This document shows, in pieces, positions 1 through 13,659 of a DNA stretch of 64,000 nucleotides. The notes below the pieces were generated by a model that had not been told where the DNA came from, did no database searches, and saw only the letters and a program-made list of their open reading frames with translations. The position numbers were made by a program, and so were the translations under genes. Every line of letters starts with the position of its first letter. Positions within the stretch are counted from its first letter, which is position 1. This DNA is from Eonycteris spelaea (lineage: Eukaryota; Chordata; Mammalia; Chiroptera; Pteropodidae): NCBI GenBank assembly GCA_003508835.1, contig PUFA01000086.1, positions 1 through 64,000 of the forward strand, written 5' to 3'.

Positions 1-160
1 TGTTTTAGTAATATAAATACATGGCCAAAATCTCTAGAAATATGTATATGATACTTACAAAATTGTTTCCTCCCTCCTACCCTCCCTTGCTTCCTTTTTT
101 CCTCCTACTCCCACCTCTTTCTTTTGTTTCTTATTTTTTCCCTGAATTTTTGAATCAAGG

Positions 161-217
161 AATGGGATGGAATGGAATGGAATGGAATAGAATAGAATGG
201 AATGGAATGGAATGAAG
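161..217 (+). repeat. GGAAT pentanucleotide repeat
   Basis: About eleven units of ggaat or agaat (gatggaatggaatggaatgg then aatagaatag). The peptide rich in WNG and MEW found here is an artefact of it. Confidence 0.95.
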
Positions 218-949
218 TGAAATCAAATTAGATTAAATTAAAATAAGTTAAATTTCTGGACAAAAGCAAATGACTTAAAACAAATAGTAAAACATGGAAT
301 GGTATCTCAATGAGAATAGATTCCTCAACCTTCTTTGTAGTTTGATGGAACCATGTGATGGAGCACTGATCAATGTAAAGTAAGTGTAAAGGAAAAAATA
401 AGTATTCTTAAATCTGTGTGAACCTCCCCTTTCTCTCCCAATCTCTACCTGAATAAATAAGTCAAAGAGCAAAAACACAAGTTAAATCAAATTAAGCCCC
501 TCAATCTTTACACGTAGAAAAGCTGTCAAGAACATCACCCGACCATGTACACACTCATTGTTGTGTCTTGTGAGAGAAAAAATCAAACGTGTTTGTTTAA
601 ACCACTGAAATTTTAGATTTTTTTGTTACACCATCAGTCTACCATGAGAAACACTCATTTGTAATGCTGTTTGTCATGGATTTATTATAGATGGAATCAA
701 TTACATATAGCTATTAGATTCTTACTATTTATAGGACAATGAAAAACTATAATGTTAGTTATACGTGGGTTCAGGGATTTAACAGAAGTTCCTCTTGTAC
801 AAAAACATGTTCTGAGTTTTGGAAGCTCATATAACAAGTAAACTTTTGGAATGCAGTAAATTCATGTGCTATAGCCTCTACTTGGAAGCAAAATTTGGCT
901 TGGCAGATATAAGTAATCTATTATTTTCCTCTAACAGTAATTTCTTCAT

Positions 950-1162
950 TAGAAATGGAACCCTTGGTTGACCTTCCAGATTGCAAGGACCTTGTCAGTT
1001 TACAATCCCTTGTTGTTTTTTTTTTTTGTTTTTTGTTTTAATTTTTTTACACCTACAGCAGCTGGTCTTCCTAGATGGTCTCAAGTACTAACCAGGCCCG
1101 ACCCTGCTTAGCTTTCAAGATCAGACAGAATTGGGTTTGTTCAGGGTAGCATGGCTGTAGAC
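950..1162 (-). repeat. 5S rRNA-derived SINE, copy 1
   Basis: The complement begins gtctacagccatgctaccct and includes aagctaagcagggtcgggcc and tggttagtacttgagacc. The bases ggatggga that normally precede gagacc are missing, so box C is damaged. The shared body (ctgacaaggtccttgcaatc) follows, but with an enlarged poly-A-type internal segment (plus-strand T run 1016-1048). Confidence 0.87.
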
Positions 1163-4100
1163 CAAAGTAGGGAATTTTAATTTGTTAATGGGCTTAGGGG
1201 CTAAATTCTGACTGAATTAACAAAAGAATTAAGATCTAAGATCCTGTAGAATATATATAGGTACATATATGTGTTTTCATTAAGCTTACAATTTATCAAA
1301 AATATCTTCCAATTTTAATAACTTTCAAAAACAAACTTCTATATTTTTAAGATATAAAAATTATGTATTTCTAATTTTGATAAAAAAACGGAAGTCATAC
1401 TATACTTAACCCCAAAAATAGTTGTCTCATACTTACCTATTAATAATTGCCTTTAAAATGTTTAATCTTTTTAAAGTGTTAATATATGGTTTATGTAGAA
1501 TGTACACATTTTTGACTATGCGAATGGAGAATAAGCTTTTACTGTTTAAATTTTGATTTTTCAAAGAAATCCAACATCCCCGATTCCTTGGTTTCTTCTA
1601 TCATTCATAGCAAAAGTATTTAAATCTTCTAGATATATTTATGTTACTTTTCTAGCATAGCCTCTTTACAAATAGGTCCAGAAATATGCATGACAATTTA
1701 TTATACCAAATATTAATAAAATTGTTCTTCTATAGCAGAATTTTTAATGTTTGTTATAATAAACTAATGCATATTTTTGGAACTATTTGCAAATGTCTAA
1801 CCACTATGCTGTATAATTTAAACTAATATAAAATAATATTGAATGTCAACAGTAATTGCAAAATAAAAACTATTAAAAATTATTATAAAACTGCTTAATT
1901 TCATTCTTTATGTGTTGATTATTAATAAAAATGTTTTAAAAATATTTCTATTGTTGGAATCCATCTTTGTTGCTAGGTATAGTAAAAAAAAAGGAACATT
2001 TGTGAAACACAAAATTATAAAAATAGTCAATTTACATGTTTGATTTCTAAGTCCTTTTAATTCTTCATAAACCTCTTGTAAGAGATGAGTTCTTCTAGAA
2101 TGGACCAGGAAGTATACTGTCATTACAAGACAACATGAGAGCTCACTTTAAATTTATACACAATTGTACAGTTACATATGTTTTTGCAGTCATACTGAGC
2201 ATGAGAAAAAAGAGAATGTTTTAATTAACTAGAGTTATAGTTTTGCCAAGTGAATATGATGTAGGGAGAAAAGACAAGTTGGATTTTTGTGTGATTGAGT
2301 GTTTATACTAATTGATAACACACTGCAAAGCTGGTAAACAAGAAAGACAAAATATGAGGAGTAGAGGAAGGGGAAAATATAGCAGGCTAAATGGATTAAA
2401 GGTCCTATTGAGGACAAAAGAGTGCTAGAATTATATGAACACATTCAGTATTACAGTCAAAGAGTGGGAGATTTGAAATGAAGGTTATTGAGGGGTTTCA
2501 GTAATTGGTAATGGCAAAAATAACTGGTTAAGTGATCATAATAAGGTGAAGGTAAAGCCAGTGGAGGCAAAGCATTAGAGGAAATTGTGAATTTGAGATA
2601 TTGGAAGATTCATCTTTGCAATGAAAATGCCAAAAACTATGACAGGGGAATGTAGGAGAAAGTAACCTTAACTTAGGAGCTAAACTCATTGAGATATGCT
2701 GGGATTGACCAAATGTTTGGGAGATCACAGCAATAATGTGAGACAGTGAGTAAGTAACAGAGTCAGATGGTGAGAATAAAGGCTAGATTCCTAGGAAGGA
2801 GGAAGGCTATAGAAATAGCAACGTGGTGCACTGAGAATCCTGCTTTGCCAGTAGCTAGTATAAAGACGGTGGCAAACAAATATAGAAAAGAACACAAAAG
2901 CCATTATTTGAGAAAGCAGCAGAAGTAGTAACCTCAGGGGAGGTCCAGATTTGCATTACACAAAGTTTTATCTAAATTTAAGAAACTTATGTTCACTCAC
3001 TCTTACTAAAAAAATTTTCAATAGTTTTCTGTTGCTTTTAGGAAAAAGTTCCAATACTTTTAATATCACCTAAAGCTTTTATATGAACTAACTACTTCCA
3101 TATTCAGGCCTGTCTCTTATTTACTTTGTGTCTCTCACTCTTCCAGACTGAGTAAATATCTATTAGGTATTTAGACCTGCCATCGTTTCTCTTCTTTCTT
3201 GGTTTTGGAGTGTTTTGTTTACATAAATGTCTTATTTCCCTCCATATCTCCCTTTTCTTTATTTAAAAAATTGCAGATCTTATAAAGAGCATTTTGCTGA
3301 GAAGGCTTCTTCATACATATATAATTAAAAATGTTTAATGTTATGATTTCTTTGAATTAAATTTTTCTAAATATATTTTGGGTAATTTTAAAGGGATATT
3401 TTATAATTTATACAAAATAGTTTATAGAGTTCAAATAACAATCCCATAAACTTCACATTGCTTGCATACATGTAATATACATAAGCCTTATCAGCCTTAA
3501 AGCATTGTAATGTGCATATCTTAAATAACAAGGAGAGAAATAACATTATTTCACACAATGTTTACAGATATTGATTTGATTGAAAATCTTTGTCAGCCAT
3601 AATATCTTCTATGCCAAAAGCTTATTGGCTTAGACTGGCCTTTATTTTTTTATGCAGCTTTACTGTGATACATGAGACAGTTCTGGTCTTCATACCAATC
3701 ACAATTACGATGACTGGTCTTTAACATTATCTAAAAAGAATAATATTTGACCACTGATGTCTGCATGTATATATAAAGGTTAAACTTATCCAGAGAAATA
3801 TGAAAATGAAGAAAACTGTGAAAGATAAAGATTTAAGATCTAAAGAGCAAAAGAAAAATTACACTTGTGTCTGTCTTTAAGTGATAGATAGTTCCAATAA
3901 TAAATATATTTTTTACTAGATTCATCAGAGAAAAGTCCAAATAATGATAGAGATTCCATAGGATAGGTGCACTGGTATTGAATATTTTGAATAAGTGTTA
4001 ATATCAAACCGCCCTTGGGAATAATCTACCACTGAGCTTGTGTAGACTGAGAAAAATCAGAATAGAAAAGTGATGTTACTGACTGAGGCCAAATATAAAG

Positions 4101-4577
4101 TCAACTTTCATCAAAATCATCAATGGAATTTTGGTAAAACAAGAAAAATCATCCATTGGGACATAACCTTGTTTCAAAATATTTCCTTTTGTTTTCTTTA
4201 ATTACACAAGGCCTAAAAGTAATTTAAACAGTAATTAAAAAAAAACTTTTAACTTTTACAGTTACTCTGTAAAGCATTTTAAAATTTTAAGTAACTCCAA
4301 TCAACTCTATATTACAAATGAGGCCCGCATACCAAATAAAAATCTAATGCTCATAACATTTCTGCCATGATCATATATAAAAACATATGGTGTATTTCTC
4401 AAATGGCAATTATAAATAAACAACTGTAAAGCTATATTTTTATATCCTAAACTATAGCTATCAACACCTGAATGTAAATTAATTATAGAATGCCTGTATC
4501 AAATAAATTTAAATGTTCTGAGTTAAAAACACTGACACCTGATGTGTATTTTATGTGCCCCCTTATCTGAAGTTTTA

Positions 4578-4802
<225 letters not shown>

Positions 4803-5483
4803 CTAGGAGGGAGAAAAACACAGGTTATAAATAATCAGTAAAAATAATAATAATAACTTTTAGTAAAGGATTTATTTATGTTTGTAAAAATGGCATTCCT
4901 TGTGTAGTAATCATACAAAAAAGTCTATTTTTTTGGATATTATATAGATTTATTGACTTTGTGTCCACAGGATCAAATGGTTGTCATTAGAATGATAACT
5001 ACTGAACTGTGAATTAAAGGACATAGACACTACAGAGTCCAGTCCATGAATCGAGTGTTTTGACTGGCATGTCAAATGGGTTCATCTCTGGGCTGTGGTC
5101 CAATTTGGTTTAAGGATGGGATTGATTGTTTACCTAACCATTGCTTTGTGTATAAGCATTGTATGTGATTGTGTGTGTGTTTTTTTATCTAACCTATTTC
5201 CTAAAGGGAAAAACAATGAAATAAACATATTTACACTCAAACAACAATAAAACAAATCAAAGTTCAGAGCTTTTAGCTAATAATCTCAGATATGCATAAA
5301 GAGATTCTAATTAGTTAATGCCATGTCATAATTTGAGAGGTTTAGAATACTACTCCAACTTCCTTTTTCATTATCTTGTATCCTGATTAACCATATTTAT
5401 TCCTGGTGGTAGGTGCTTCTGACCTACATGTTAGGGTTTCTTAATATTCAGAATTTTTTAAAAGTAAATAGTTGCTTAGTATA

Positions 5484-5484
5484 T

Positions 5485-5541
<57 letters not shown>
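5484..5541 (+). repeat. TG dinucleotide microsatellite
   Basis: About 28 consecutive tg units after atatgg. Confidence 0.97.
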
Positions 5542-5545
<4 letters not shown>

Positions 5546-5937
5546 AAGCTGTGAGCATAATACATTAGGCTGGCTTTATGGCTTCTACTTCAGGAAAATT
5601 TTTCAGAATGCCAATTTGAAAATTATTTCATAGTAAAATATTTAGAAGCAGAATTAATCCTATTGAATTAATACACAACTATATATACCCTATTCATGAA
5701 ACTAGATATGTAACTGTTATGTTTTTATTACTATTCCCATTATCTGATTATTCTTAGTTTAACCAGTGACATTACTATTAAATGTCATGTATCAAGCATC
5801 TATGTCTTGCTATTACAATACTAAAAGTTCTACAAAAGTAATCATTTTTAATAAAATAAAAACTCTCAGAGGAATGTATTATTCTAATTATATATATATT
5901 AGTGCTATTCATTAGAACTTTCTGCAATGATGGAAAT

Positions 5938-6085
5938 GCTCTAAATATCTTCTGTCCAATACAGTAGCCCCTAGCCACATATGACTATTGAACACTTGTA
6001 ACAAGGCTAATGTGACTAAGGAACTGAAATTTTAATTTAGTTTAATTTTAATTAAAGTTAAATAACCAAAGGCTACATAGTAAGT
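5938..6085. mobile_element. Ancient DNA-transposon fragment (name uncertain)
   Basis: gtccaatacagtagccccta, gccacatatgactattgaac, acttgtaacaaggctaat and gtgactaaggaactgaa form a familiar mammal-wide element, probably hAT-like. I cannot assign the family by eye. Confidence 0.55.
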
Positions 6086-6689
6086 GTTTAAGTTGGGAGG
6101 TAATAATGACAATAGTAAATAATATAAATGTGTATTAAGATGCAGCATGAGCCTGTCTCTCTAGCTTCAAACTTGATATATGTGCTTAACCTCTTAAATA
6201 AGGTCAATTAAAAATCCCAGATATTTCATTCCACTTCAGGATAAAGTATTTCTTGATTTTTCTTAGAAGTTAAAATTCTCAGCATTAGAATAGGACAAAT
6301 TCTGACTACCAGCTCATCTCTTTAGATGATCTGGATGGTTTACATGACAGACCTTAGTTTTGGCATTAGAGGAATAGTAATTAGATTTCATCATTAGACC
6401 ACATTATTACTTAAAGAGAAAAAAAAGAACAAAGAAAAAGCAGTTATCAAAGTTCTTCTTTTTAAGTTTTGAACTTCAGAGTTTTTATTCATTTAACAAA
6501 GCACAGCATAAGAAGTAAAAAGCACATTTCCAACTAAAGTTAAAATCAGAGTTTGAATCAAATAATCAAAGACATATCTTTTATATACCATGAGCCAATT
6601 TGGGACTAATGCCAACTCACTCAAAGATTTGGTTCCGTATTATCCTTTACCTTATAATTAACATGGACATTTCCCCTAAAATAAACTTT

Positions 6690-7010
6690 TTATGTTAATG
6701 CAAAATTTATTGAGTTGTAACAATATGCACAAAAAAATGCAAAAATCATACAATTGCTATGATTCTGCAAAATATACGTATCCATGAGATCAGCATCTGC
6801 ATCAAGAAATACATTACCAGCATCTCAGAATGTCTTTCATACCCTTCCAGTCATCCCAGCTTCCTGAGGAAACCGCCATCTTAATTTCTAACACTAAAGA
6901 TTAGCTATGCCTATTTTTAAACTTTATATTGATGGGGTCATAATATATGTTCTATTTCTGTTTTCTGTCTAACTTCTTTTACTCAATTTTGTGTTGTGAG
7001 AGTCTAAACT
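6690..7010 (-). mobile_element. L1M 3' region (antisense)
   Basis: The plus strand shows aatttattgagttgtaacaa, tccatgagatcagcatctg and ttgatggggtcataatatat, the order of an old L1 3' UTR and ORF2 end read backwards. Confidence 0.5.
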
Positions 7011-8305
7011 TTTATATTTTAAAATAGACCTGGTAACACAACACAATCACATTTAGAAGAGGAGAGGTGGTTACAATAAAATTATTGTGATTGCTTGGTA
7101 CATTAAGCTTTTTACATAGTTTTTACTGATTAACTTACAATTTCAAAAAAACAATTTCACTTTATTGTATTGTTAATTTATTAAATTAGTATAACCACAA
7201 AATAGCCATCTTTTATTTTACATATTAAGGTGCTCTTTTAACATACTTTTCCTGAAACAAAAATCATTTAATGCAAAAGTTTGGGTATGGAATGAATAAT
7301 TATAACTCGGAATTTCTATTTTCTTTTATAATTTTTCATAGTACATTTGAAGCAAATTGTCAAAAATGAGATACAGGATTTTAAAAAATCATGTTTACTA
7401 GACCTTTTTTTCAAAAATTTAAAACTCTACCTGTTCTTAATAATAACTCCACTTTAAATTTCTGTTTCTTTGAAGGAGCTTGATCCTCTTTGAAATCTCA
7501 ATGTTCTCATTTCAGAAAATACTTTTTGAGGATGGTTGACAGAATCATTAGCATTCTTTCAAATGTCCCTGCTCTATCCCAAATATATATAGTGAAAAAC
7601 TAGTAAGTTAAACAGTGAATGATAAAAATTCCAATAGGTACTATACTTTTAGGATTTTTAAGTTTAACGTTGAATCTATTTGATTTTTAATGAACAATGG
7701 ATTTAAGACTGAAACCTATAGATAAGGTGTGACTGATAGATGTTGGGTATGTATATTACAATCATACACAGGTAACAGTGTTATTTTTATAAATCAATTA
7801 AAAATATCATACATTTAAATACATACCATAAATACATACACAAAAAATACTGACAACAAAATTAAGAACACAGTTTTTAATCTGGTTCAAGATGTGAACA
7901 AATTAAGAGAGTTTCAGCACAGAGTATATTGTATTTATTTGTTTCCTACTTTTAATAATTTCAATTTTGCTTGTTTGTTTTCTGTATTGAGTTTTGGAAA
8001 AAGCAAAAGTTACTTAGAGTTTCAGGTTTCCTTATAAAATGAGAAAAGCATTGATCAACAAATATTATGTTAAGATATTGTATAGCCAAGTACAGTATAA
8101 TGTCATTATTATTGAAATTTTTATTATATCAAAATATTACATTTTTCCACATAGGCATTTACCAATGAATACGTAACTTAAAGCACAAAACCAAGCAAAA
8201 CTCTTATTATTTCAGACATATTATGATAAGATTGTAACTCCCTTAATACAATGCATAAATCAATTTTTTTCTTAGCTCAAGATGCACATACTTTGTTCTC
8301 CTAAT

Positions 8306-8345
8306 TTTATTTATATATATATATATATATATTTATATATGCATA

Positions 8346-8394
<49 letters not shown>

Positions 8395-8395
8395 C
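8306..8395 (+). repeat. AT-rich simple repeat with poly-T
   Basis: ttatatatatatatatatat, with interruptions, then about 16 T. Confidence 0.95.
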
Positions 8396-9696
8396 TTTCT
8401 TTCCTGGTCTCCTTATTGCTTCCTGGTCACTTTTGAATCAACCATGCACAACTACTCTCTCAACTGAAATCCATGCATATATATGTAGTATGCATTTACC
8501 TTTCCTTGTTGCTGAATATAATGAGGCTATAGGTATCTAATTCTTAGTCTACCTCTTTAACTTCACCTTCACTTTGAATGAATTTCAATGTTTATGTAGA
8601 TGCCACACCCAATAACCCATTTCAAATTCCTAGGCATGAAAATCTGTCAATCTTTGAACCAACTGACTGCATCAATTCAACGTCAGTCTTTTGGTTTATG
8701 GAGATATTGTTCCTAAGAAAACACTCCAGCTCTGGAACCATAAACATTAATGTATAAATTTCTGACCACAACTTCCCATCACTTTCTTATTCAGTTAAGA
8801 CCACTTCTATAATAACAGTAAATTTTTAATTCCAAAATATCTTCAGTGCTCTCACTACTTCAGGGCTTATGTCCCTTCCCTCTCCATTATAGATTTCAGT
8901 CACTTTGTTCTCATTTTTAACTCCTTCCCCACCTGGAACTTCTTCCTCTTGAATCAATTTAATTATCAACCTACTCTTGAGTAAGTGAAGAGTAATGAAA
9001 GAAATTAAAGAATCAGGCAGACTAATGCTACTATGATCACTGAGTGCAACTGTGCTTTTATTTATTTGGAAAAAAAATTGTTTTATGTTATCTTGCTCCA
9101 AAAGTTCACCCTTTTTCTTCAAATCGCATATTTTTTCAGTCTCCTCCAGTGAAGTTACAATTCACATAAAAATTCAGGATACTAGTGTGAAATCTCTCAA
9201 CTTCTCAGCCTATAACTATAAAAGTACCTATATTTGTACTTATTGTCTTCAAATTTCAGAGTAACAAAGTGACTCTTCTGTTCTGAAGGCTCTTATTCCT
9301 TCATCTGAATCTCTCCCATATCTTCAATGTTTAATGCCTCATCAGCTGTAGTTTCAACCTTTTCCTCTACAGACTATAAGACATCTACCTTTCTCTCTTT
9401 AAAACAAAACTAAAATTTTATTTTACTCTATACCAACTTTGGACACTATTTCTATAATTTTCATATCTATTTTTCATAGTTACGTTCCTCAGAAAATATT
9501 CCTACAATCATTGCCCCCTAATTTTTCACTTCGCAGTAATCCTTTAACAGAAGCTGGAATTCTGCTGCTATCATGCCCTTGAATTTGTTAAAGTCAATGA
9601 CTGAGGTCAGCTCAGTCTTGGATCAATTATTAGTTCAATGCTCTTTAAACCACAAAGTTCATTTGCATTATTTGCGTGATATTATTGCTGATGCTG

Positions 9697-9880
9697 TAAG
9701 CTAACATATATTGAATACTTACAGTTCTTTAAGTGTTATGGAAATATATACATTATCATACGACAACCTTTCACTGATTAAATTTTATTATTATTATTTT
9801 ATAGGTGAAGAAATGGAGGCACAGAGAGATTAGTAGTAATTTTCTCATAATCACACAGATAGGTCTCACTCTAAAACCAT
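9697..9880 (-). repeat. MIR SINE (antisense)
   Basis: taagctaacatatattgaat, tttaagtgttatggaaatat, attttataggtgaagaaatg, gaggcacagagagatt and taatcacacagatagg give a clear antisense MIR. Confidence 0.85.
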
Positions 9881-10564
9881 GACATTGAATATGTCAGACT
9901 GACTGCTAGGACTAAAACTCCAATGAAAACAATATTAAATAATAGATAAAACATCTTAAAAACTCTTCCTAGAAATATCAAGGTGATAGAAAGAAAACAA
10001 TAAATAGCTAGGGACAAAATTAAGTGAAGGCAAAAATACAAAAATCTTGGTAGTGATGATGGCTTTCATTGAGAGGTTTTTTACTGATCTAGGTGAACTT
10101 AAAATTTGATTTATGAGGTCTCAAGTGGCTCAGAGAATAGGAGGCAAGACCTGAGGCTTACTCATGGAAGTGAGTCTAAAAAGATTTCCCTCCCCAGAAA
10201 ACTAAATTCTCACTACAAAGGCAAATGAAAAATTCATCTCATCTTTGCAACCATGACTGCCACAATTGCCTCAAAATTGCAAAGGAAATTGCCCAGCTTG
10301 ACTCTTGATTTTGAGTGGAGAAAAAAACTTCCTTTGGAATTCATAACCAAACACAAGTTCTCATTAAAATGTGTATCCTTTATTCACATACCACCAATTT
10401 GTTCAACTCAGAGATAAAGCATAATATTCTGAATTTGTAAATCTAATGGTCCTGAACTCTACCTAAATGAACAGAAAAACAAAATTGAGAATTTGAAAAA
10501 TGTATTCTTTGATCAATAACAGCTTAACATCCTCACAGAAACCAGCATTTTCTTTTTTTTCCTA

Positions 10565-10591
10565 TTTTTTTCTTTCTTTCTTTCTTTCTTT

Positions 10592-10623
<32 letters not shown>

Positions 10624-10668
10624 TTCTTTCTTTCTTTCTTTCTTTTCTTTTCTTTTTCTTTTTTCTTT
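10565..10668 (+). repeat. TTTC microsatellite, the expanded tail of a SINE
   Basis: 104 nt of only C and T, mostly tttc units. It adjoins the 3' end of the 10.7-kb 5S-SINE, so on the minus strand it is that SINE's A-rich tail. Confidence 0.92.
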
Positions 10669-10866
10669 AGGTGAGTCAATCCTTGGTTAACCTCACAGAT
10701 TGCAAGGACCTTGTCAGCTTACAGTTCCTTATTTTTTTTATATTTTACATCTACAGCACCTGGTCTTCTTAGGTGATCTCCCATCCAGGTACTATCCAGG
10801 CCTAACCCTACTTAACTTTTGAGATCAGACGGAATCAGGTTTGTTCAAGGTAACATGGCTATAGAT
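10669..10866 (-). repeat. 5S rRNA-derived SINE, copy 2
   Basis: The complement begins atctatagccatgttacctt and includes aagttaagtagggttaggcc and acctggatgggagatcac, in 5S rRNA order. The shared SINE body (ctgacaaggtccttgcaatc, gaggttaaccaagga) follows. The tail has become a GAAA-type microsatellite (plus strand 10565-10668). Confidence 0.88.
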
Positions 10867-13659
10867 GCAAACACTTTTTCAAAAAAGCTTCTCCCAACCT
10901 ATGACTCAAATAATTCTGACTTATACGTTCCAAGGAAGATAAAAAGTAAGAATAAAATAATTCTTAAAATGAACAAGGAACAAACTATCATGAAAAGGAG
11001 TCTGTTGTGATTAAAAAAAAAACAGTCATTCTCACAAAGGCTTTAGATATTTAAATTAGCAGACAAGGAGATAAAGCGAATATGTTCACTATATTTTAAT
11101 AAATAACAAAGTTCTTAAAAATAAATAATTAGAATAATTGAACATAAATAAAAAGTATCTTATAGAAAAAAATATGAAATAAAAAACTCAGAGGTGAAGT
11201 TGTTAGATTAGACAGAACTGAAGAGAGAATTAGTGAACTGAATAATAGACAAAAGAAATGACCCAGAATGCTTCACAGTTACAAAGATTAAAACAACAAC
11301 AACAACAACAACTAAGAGCAAGTTTAAGAGAATTTAAAGTGAGAAAGTTTAGGAAACATCTACTCAGAGTTTCAAAAAGAGAGAGGGGAGAATGGAACAA
11401 AATTTTCCAAAACTGACATAAGATAGCTATCCACAAATTCAAGCCCGATAAACTATAAACAGGGTAAATAACAAATAATCCACACCTAGAACCCACATAT
11501 CATGTAGAAACTGCAGAAAATCCTTTGCCTCCATCCCAGAAGTGGAGTCTTAGAAGCAGTAGACTGACAATTGACTTCTTAACAGCAACATTAAATGATA
11601 GATGCTAGGAAAATAGTATCTTCAAAGTAAAGAGAGAAGATAACTGTACATTTAAAATTCTAGTCCTAATGAACATGTCTTTCAGTAGCAAGAGTAAAAT
11701 TAACACTTTTTCAACCACTGAAAGAGTTCAACCTAAAAAGATAGAGAAAGTTCTAAACTGTGTACTTCGAGTGAAAAGCATGTGATTCCAAATGGAAGGT
11801 CTATGATTTAGGAGAAAATGGAAAAGCAAAGAAAGTATTAAATATGTGAATACTTGCATAGCACAGACTCTTCAGCACAATAATTATATCATTATGTATG
11901 GTATAAAAATAAAATTAAACTATAATAATATATAAATTGGAATGGGAGTAACTGTGGTTAAACAACCTAAGACTAAATAATAATGTTTAAGCTGTATGGG
12001 GCATTAAGTTTTTTAGGTATATGTTATGTTAAAATTTCTAAAGTAACCCTCATTTAATAAAATAAAGTATATTACTTCTAAAATATAACAGGGATACATG
12101 TGGTTAAAAAAAATTTATCCCCAGAAAATTTTAGTAGGAAAAAATATTGGAAAAAAAGGACAATGGAAAACTAAAATGATGAGAATTAAAATTTATTTTA
12201 CCTGTAATTATAACAACTTAATTCAATTTTTTTAACAAACAAGGTTAATCACAATGGATGGAACACTCTACTGTATAAAATATCATCCTTAAAAGTAGGA
12301 AAGTAATTGATAACATAAGTCAAAGTTCATTTACATTTTAATGTATAACTCATTTATTTCCAGGCAGAATTTTACCTTCCTGTTTTGGGGGAAGGGAAGT
12401 AGAAAAAGAACTAATATTTAAACATTTTAACAATATGAGAAGTTAGGCCTGATACATTCTGTATGGCTAAGAAGAACCAGTTCGAAAGGAAACTACTTGT
12501 TTAAAATGTCATTATTTAAGCATGAATAAAGCATAACAGTCATGTGGTATTTTTAAAATTATTATAAATATAACCTGTACTGTTTCCTTCAAAACTGAAA
12601 GGGAAACATTAATAAAAATTATCGATCTATCACATTTTAGATAGTAATAAAAGGATATCTCACAAGCTTGGTTAAATTAATGACTAAAAATTAAAGCTGA
12701 TACATAATGGAAACTCTAAATGGATTAAATTTGCTAAATAATCAATGTCATTTTACTTATTCCATCAGCTTCTTTATAATCAAAGATTTATACTGAGTTT
12801 CTGACATTATTACCTGGAAGAGCTGACTATGGAAGATTCAATTCACTGACTTTTGTGAGTTTCTCTTAGTGAGCAAAATCAGCAAAGTTACATCTAGAGT
12901 TGTTTTAAAAGAACAAAAGTCAGAAATGCATAATATAATTTTACTTGCTGTTATTATATTTTTAAATAAAAGCTAAAACACAGAAAACCACTTACATACT
13001 TCTAAGACCTCTTTTTGAAATTTTAATATACACAGGTGCCCAACATTAAGAGAAAATCACCAAATAATTGCCTCTATCATACAGGGGAGTAGGTGAGTCC
13101 ATTAATTTTCTAACAGCCTAAATAACTGTTCTCTTCTGTTGTGTAAATAAATACAATGGATGCAGAAATATTAAGAGAATAATTAGTGATGTCCTAATAA
13201 ACTCTGAAGCCCATTAAAGTCCAATAATGCTAACTTTAATTTTACCTTCTCAACTAGACCCCATTTTAACATTTAATAGCACTAAGGGCTCATTTTTTAA
13301 AAAAAATGTGTAAATATTTTAAAATGTAGGGGGAAAATACTCAAATCTCACATTTTCACCTACTAATGTCAGTATTTCAAGCTGTGCTTACAAGAGGCAG
13401 AAAGAACAGAGCTTTTGTTTCTTAAACTGTCTTAAGCTGGTTCTTGTCTTCTTAGAAATTAAAAGTAAACCTTCATTTTAAAGCCTTTAAAGACAGACAA
13501 TATATACAACAAATGATAAAATATAAATGAGGAAAATCTCAGGTTTATTGATCTATTTATGACTATTCAAGATTTGTGCAAAAAAAGAGGAAAGAAATAG
13601 TTTAAATAAGAAAGCTTAGTGTTAGACTTTTTCATAAGAATATCAAAAAAAGGTACCAC

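Larger units (their letters stand above)
9900..12260 (+). repeat. HAL1-like (half-L1) element
   Basis: The stretch 11190-11720 follows L1/HAL1 ORF1 sequence in order: gaaatgacccagaatgcttc, aaattttccaaaactgacat, aataatccacacctagaacc, gaaactgcagaaaatcc, gacaattgacttcttaacag, tagtatcttcaaagtaaag, aaaattctagtcctaatg. The flanks are more diverged. The 10.7-kb 5S-SINE lies inside it. No intact frame remains. Confidence 0.6.

Noticed and set aside
1060..1162. A possible 5S rRNA gene
   Set aside because: Only part of 5S is matched, with a box C lesion, a non-5S body and a tail; it is a SINE.
8826..9122. 98-codon minus-strand open frame with charged residues
   Set aside because: No acceptor/donor pair with matching phase and no recognisable domain; the gene's reading frame is complete without it.
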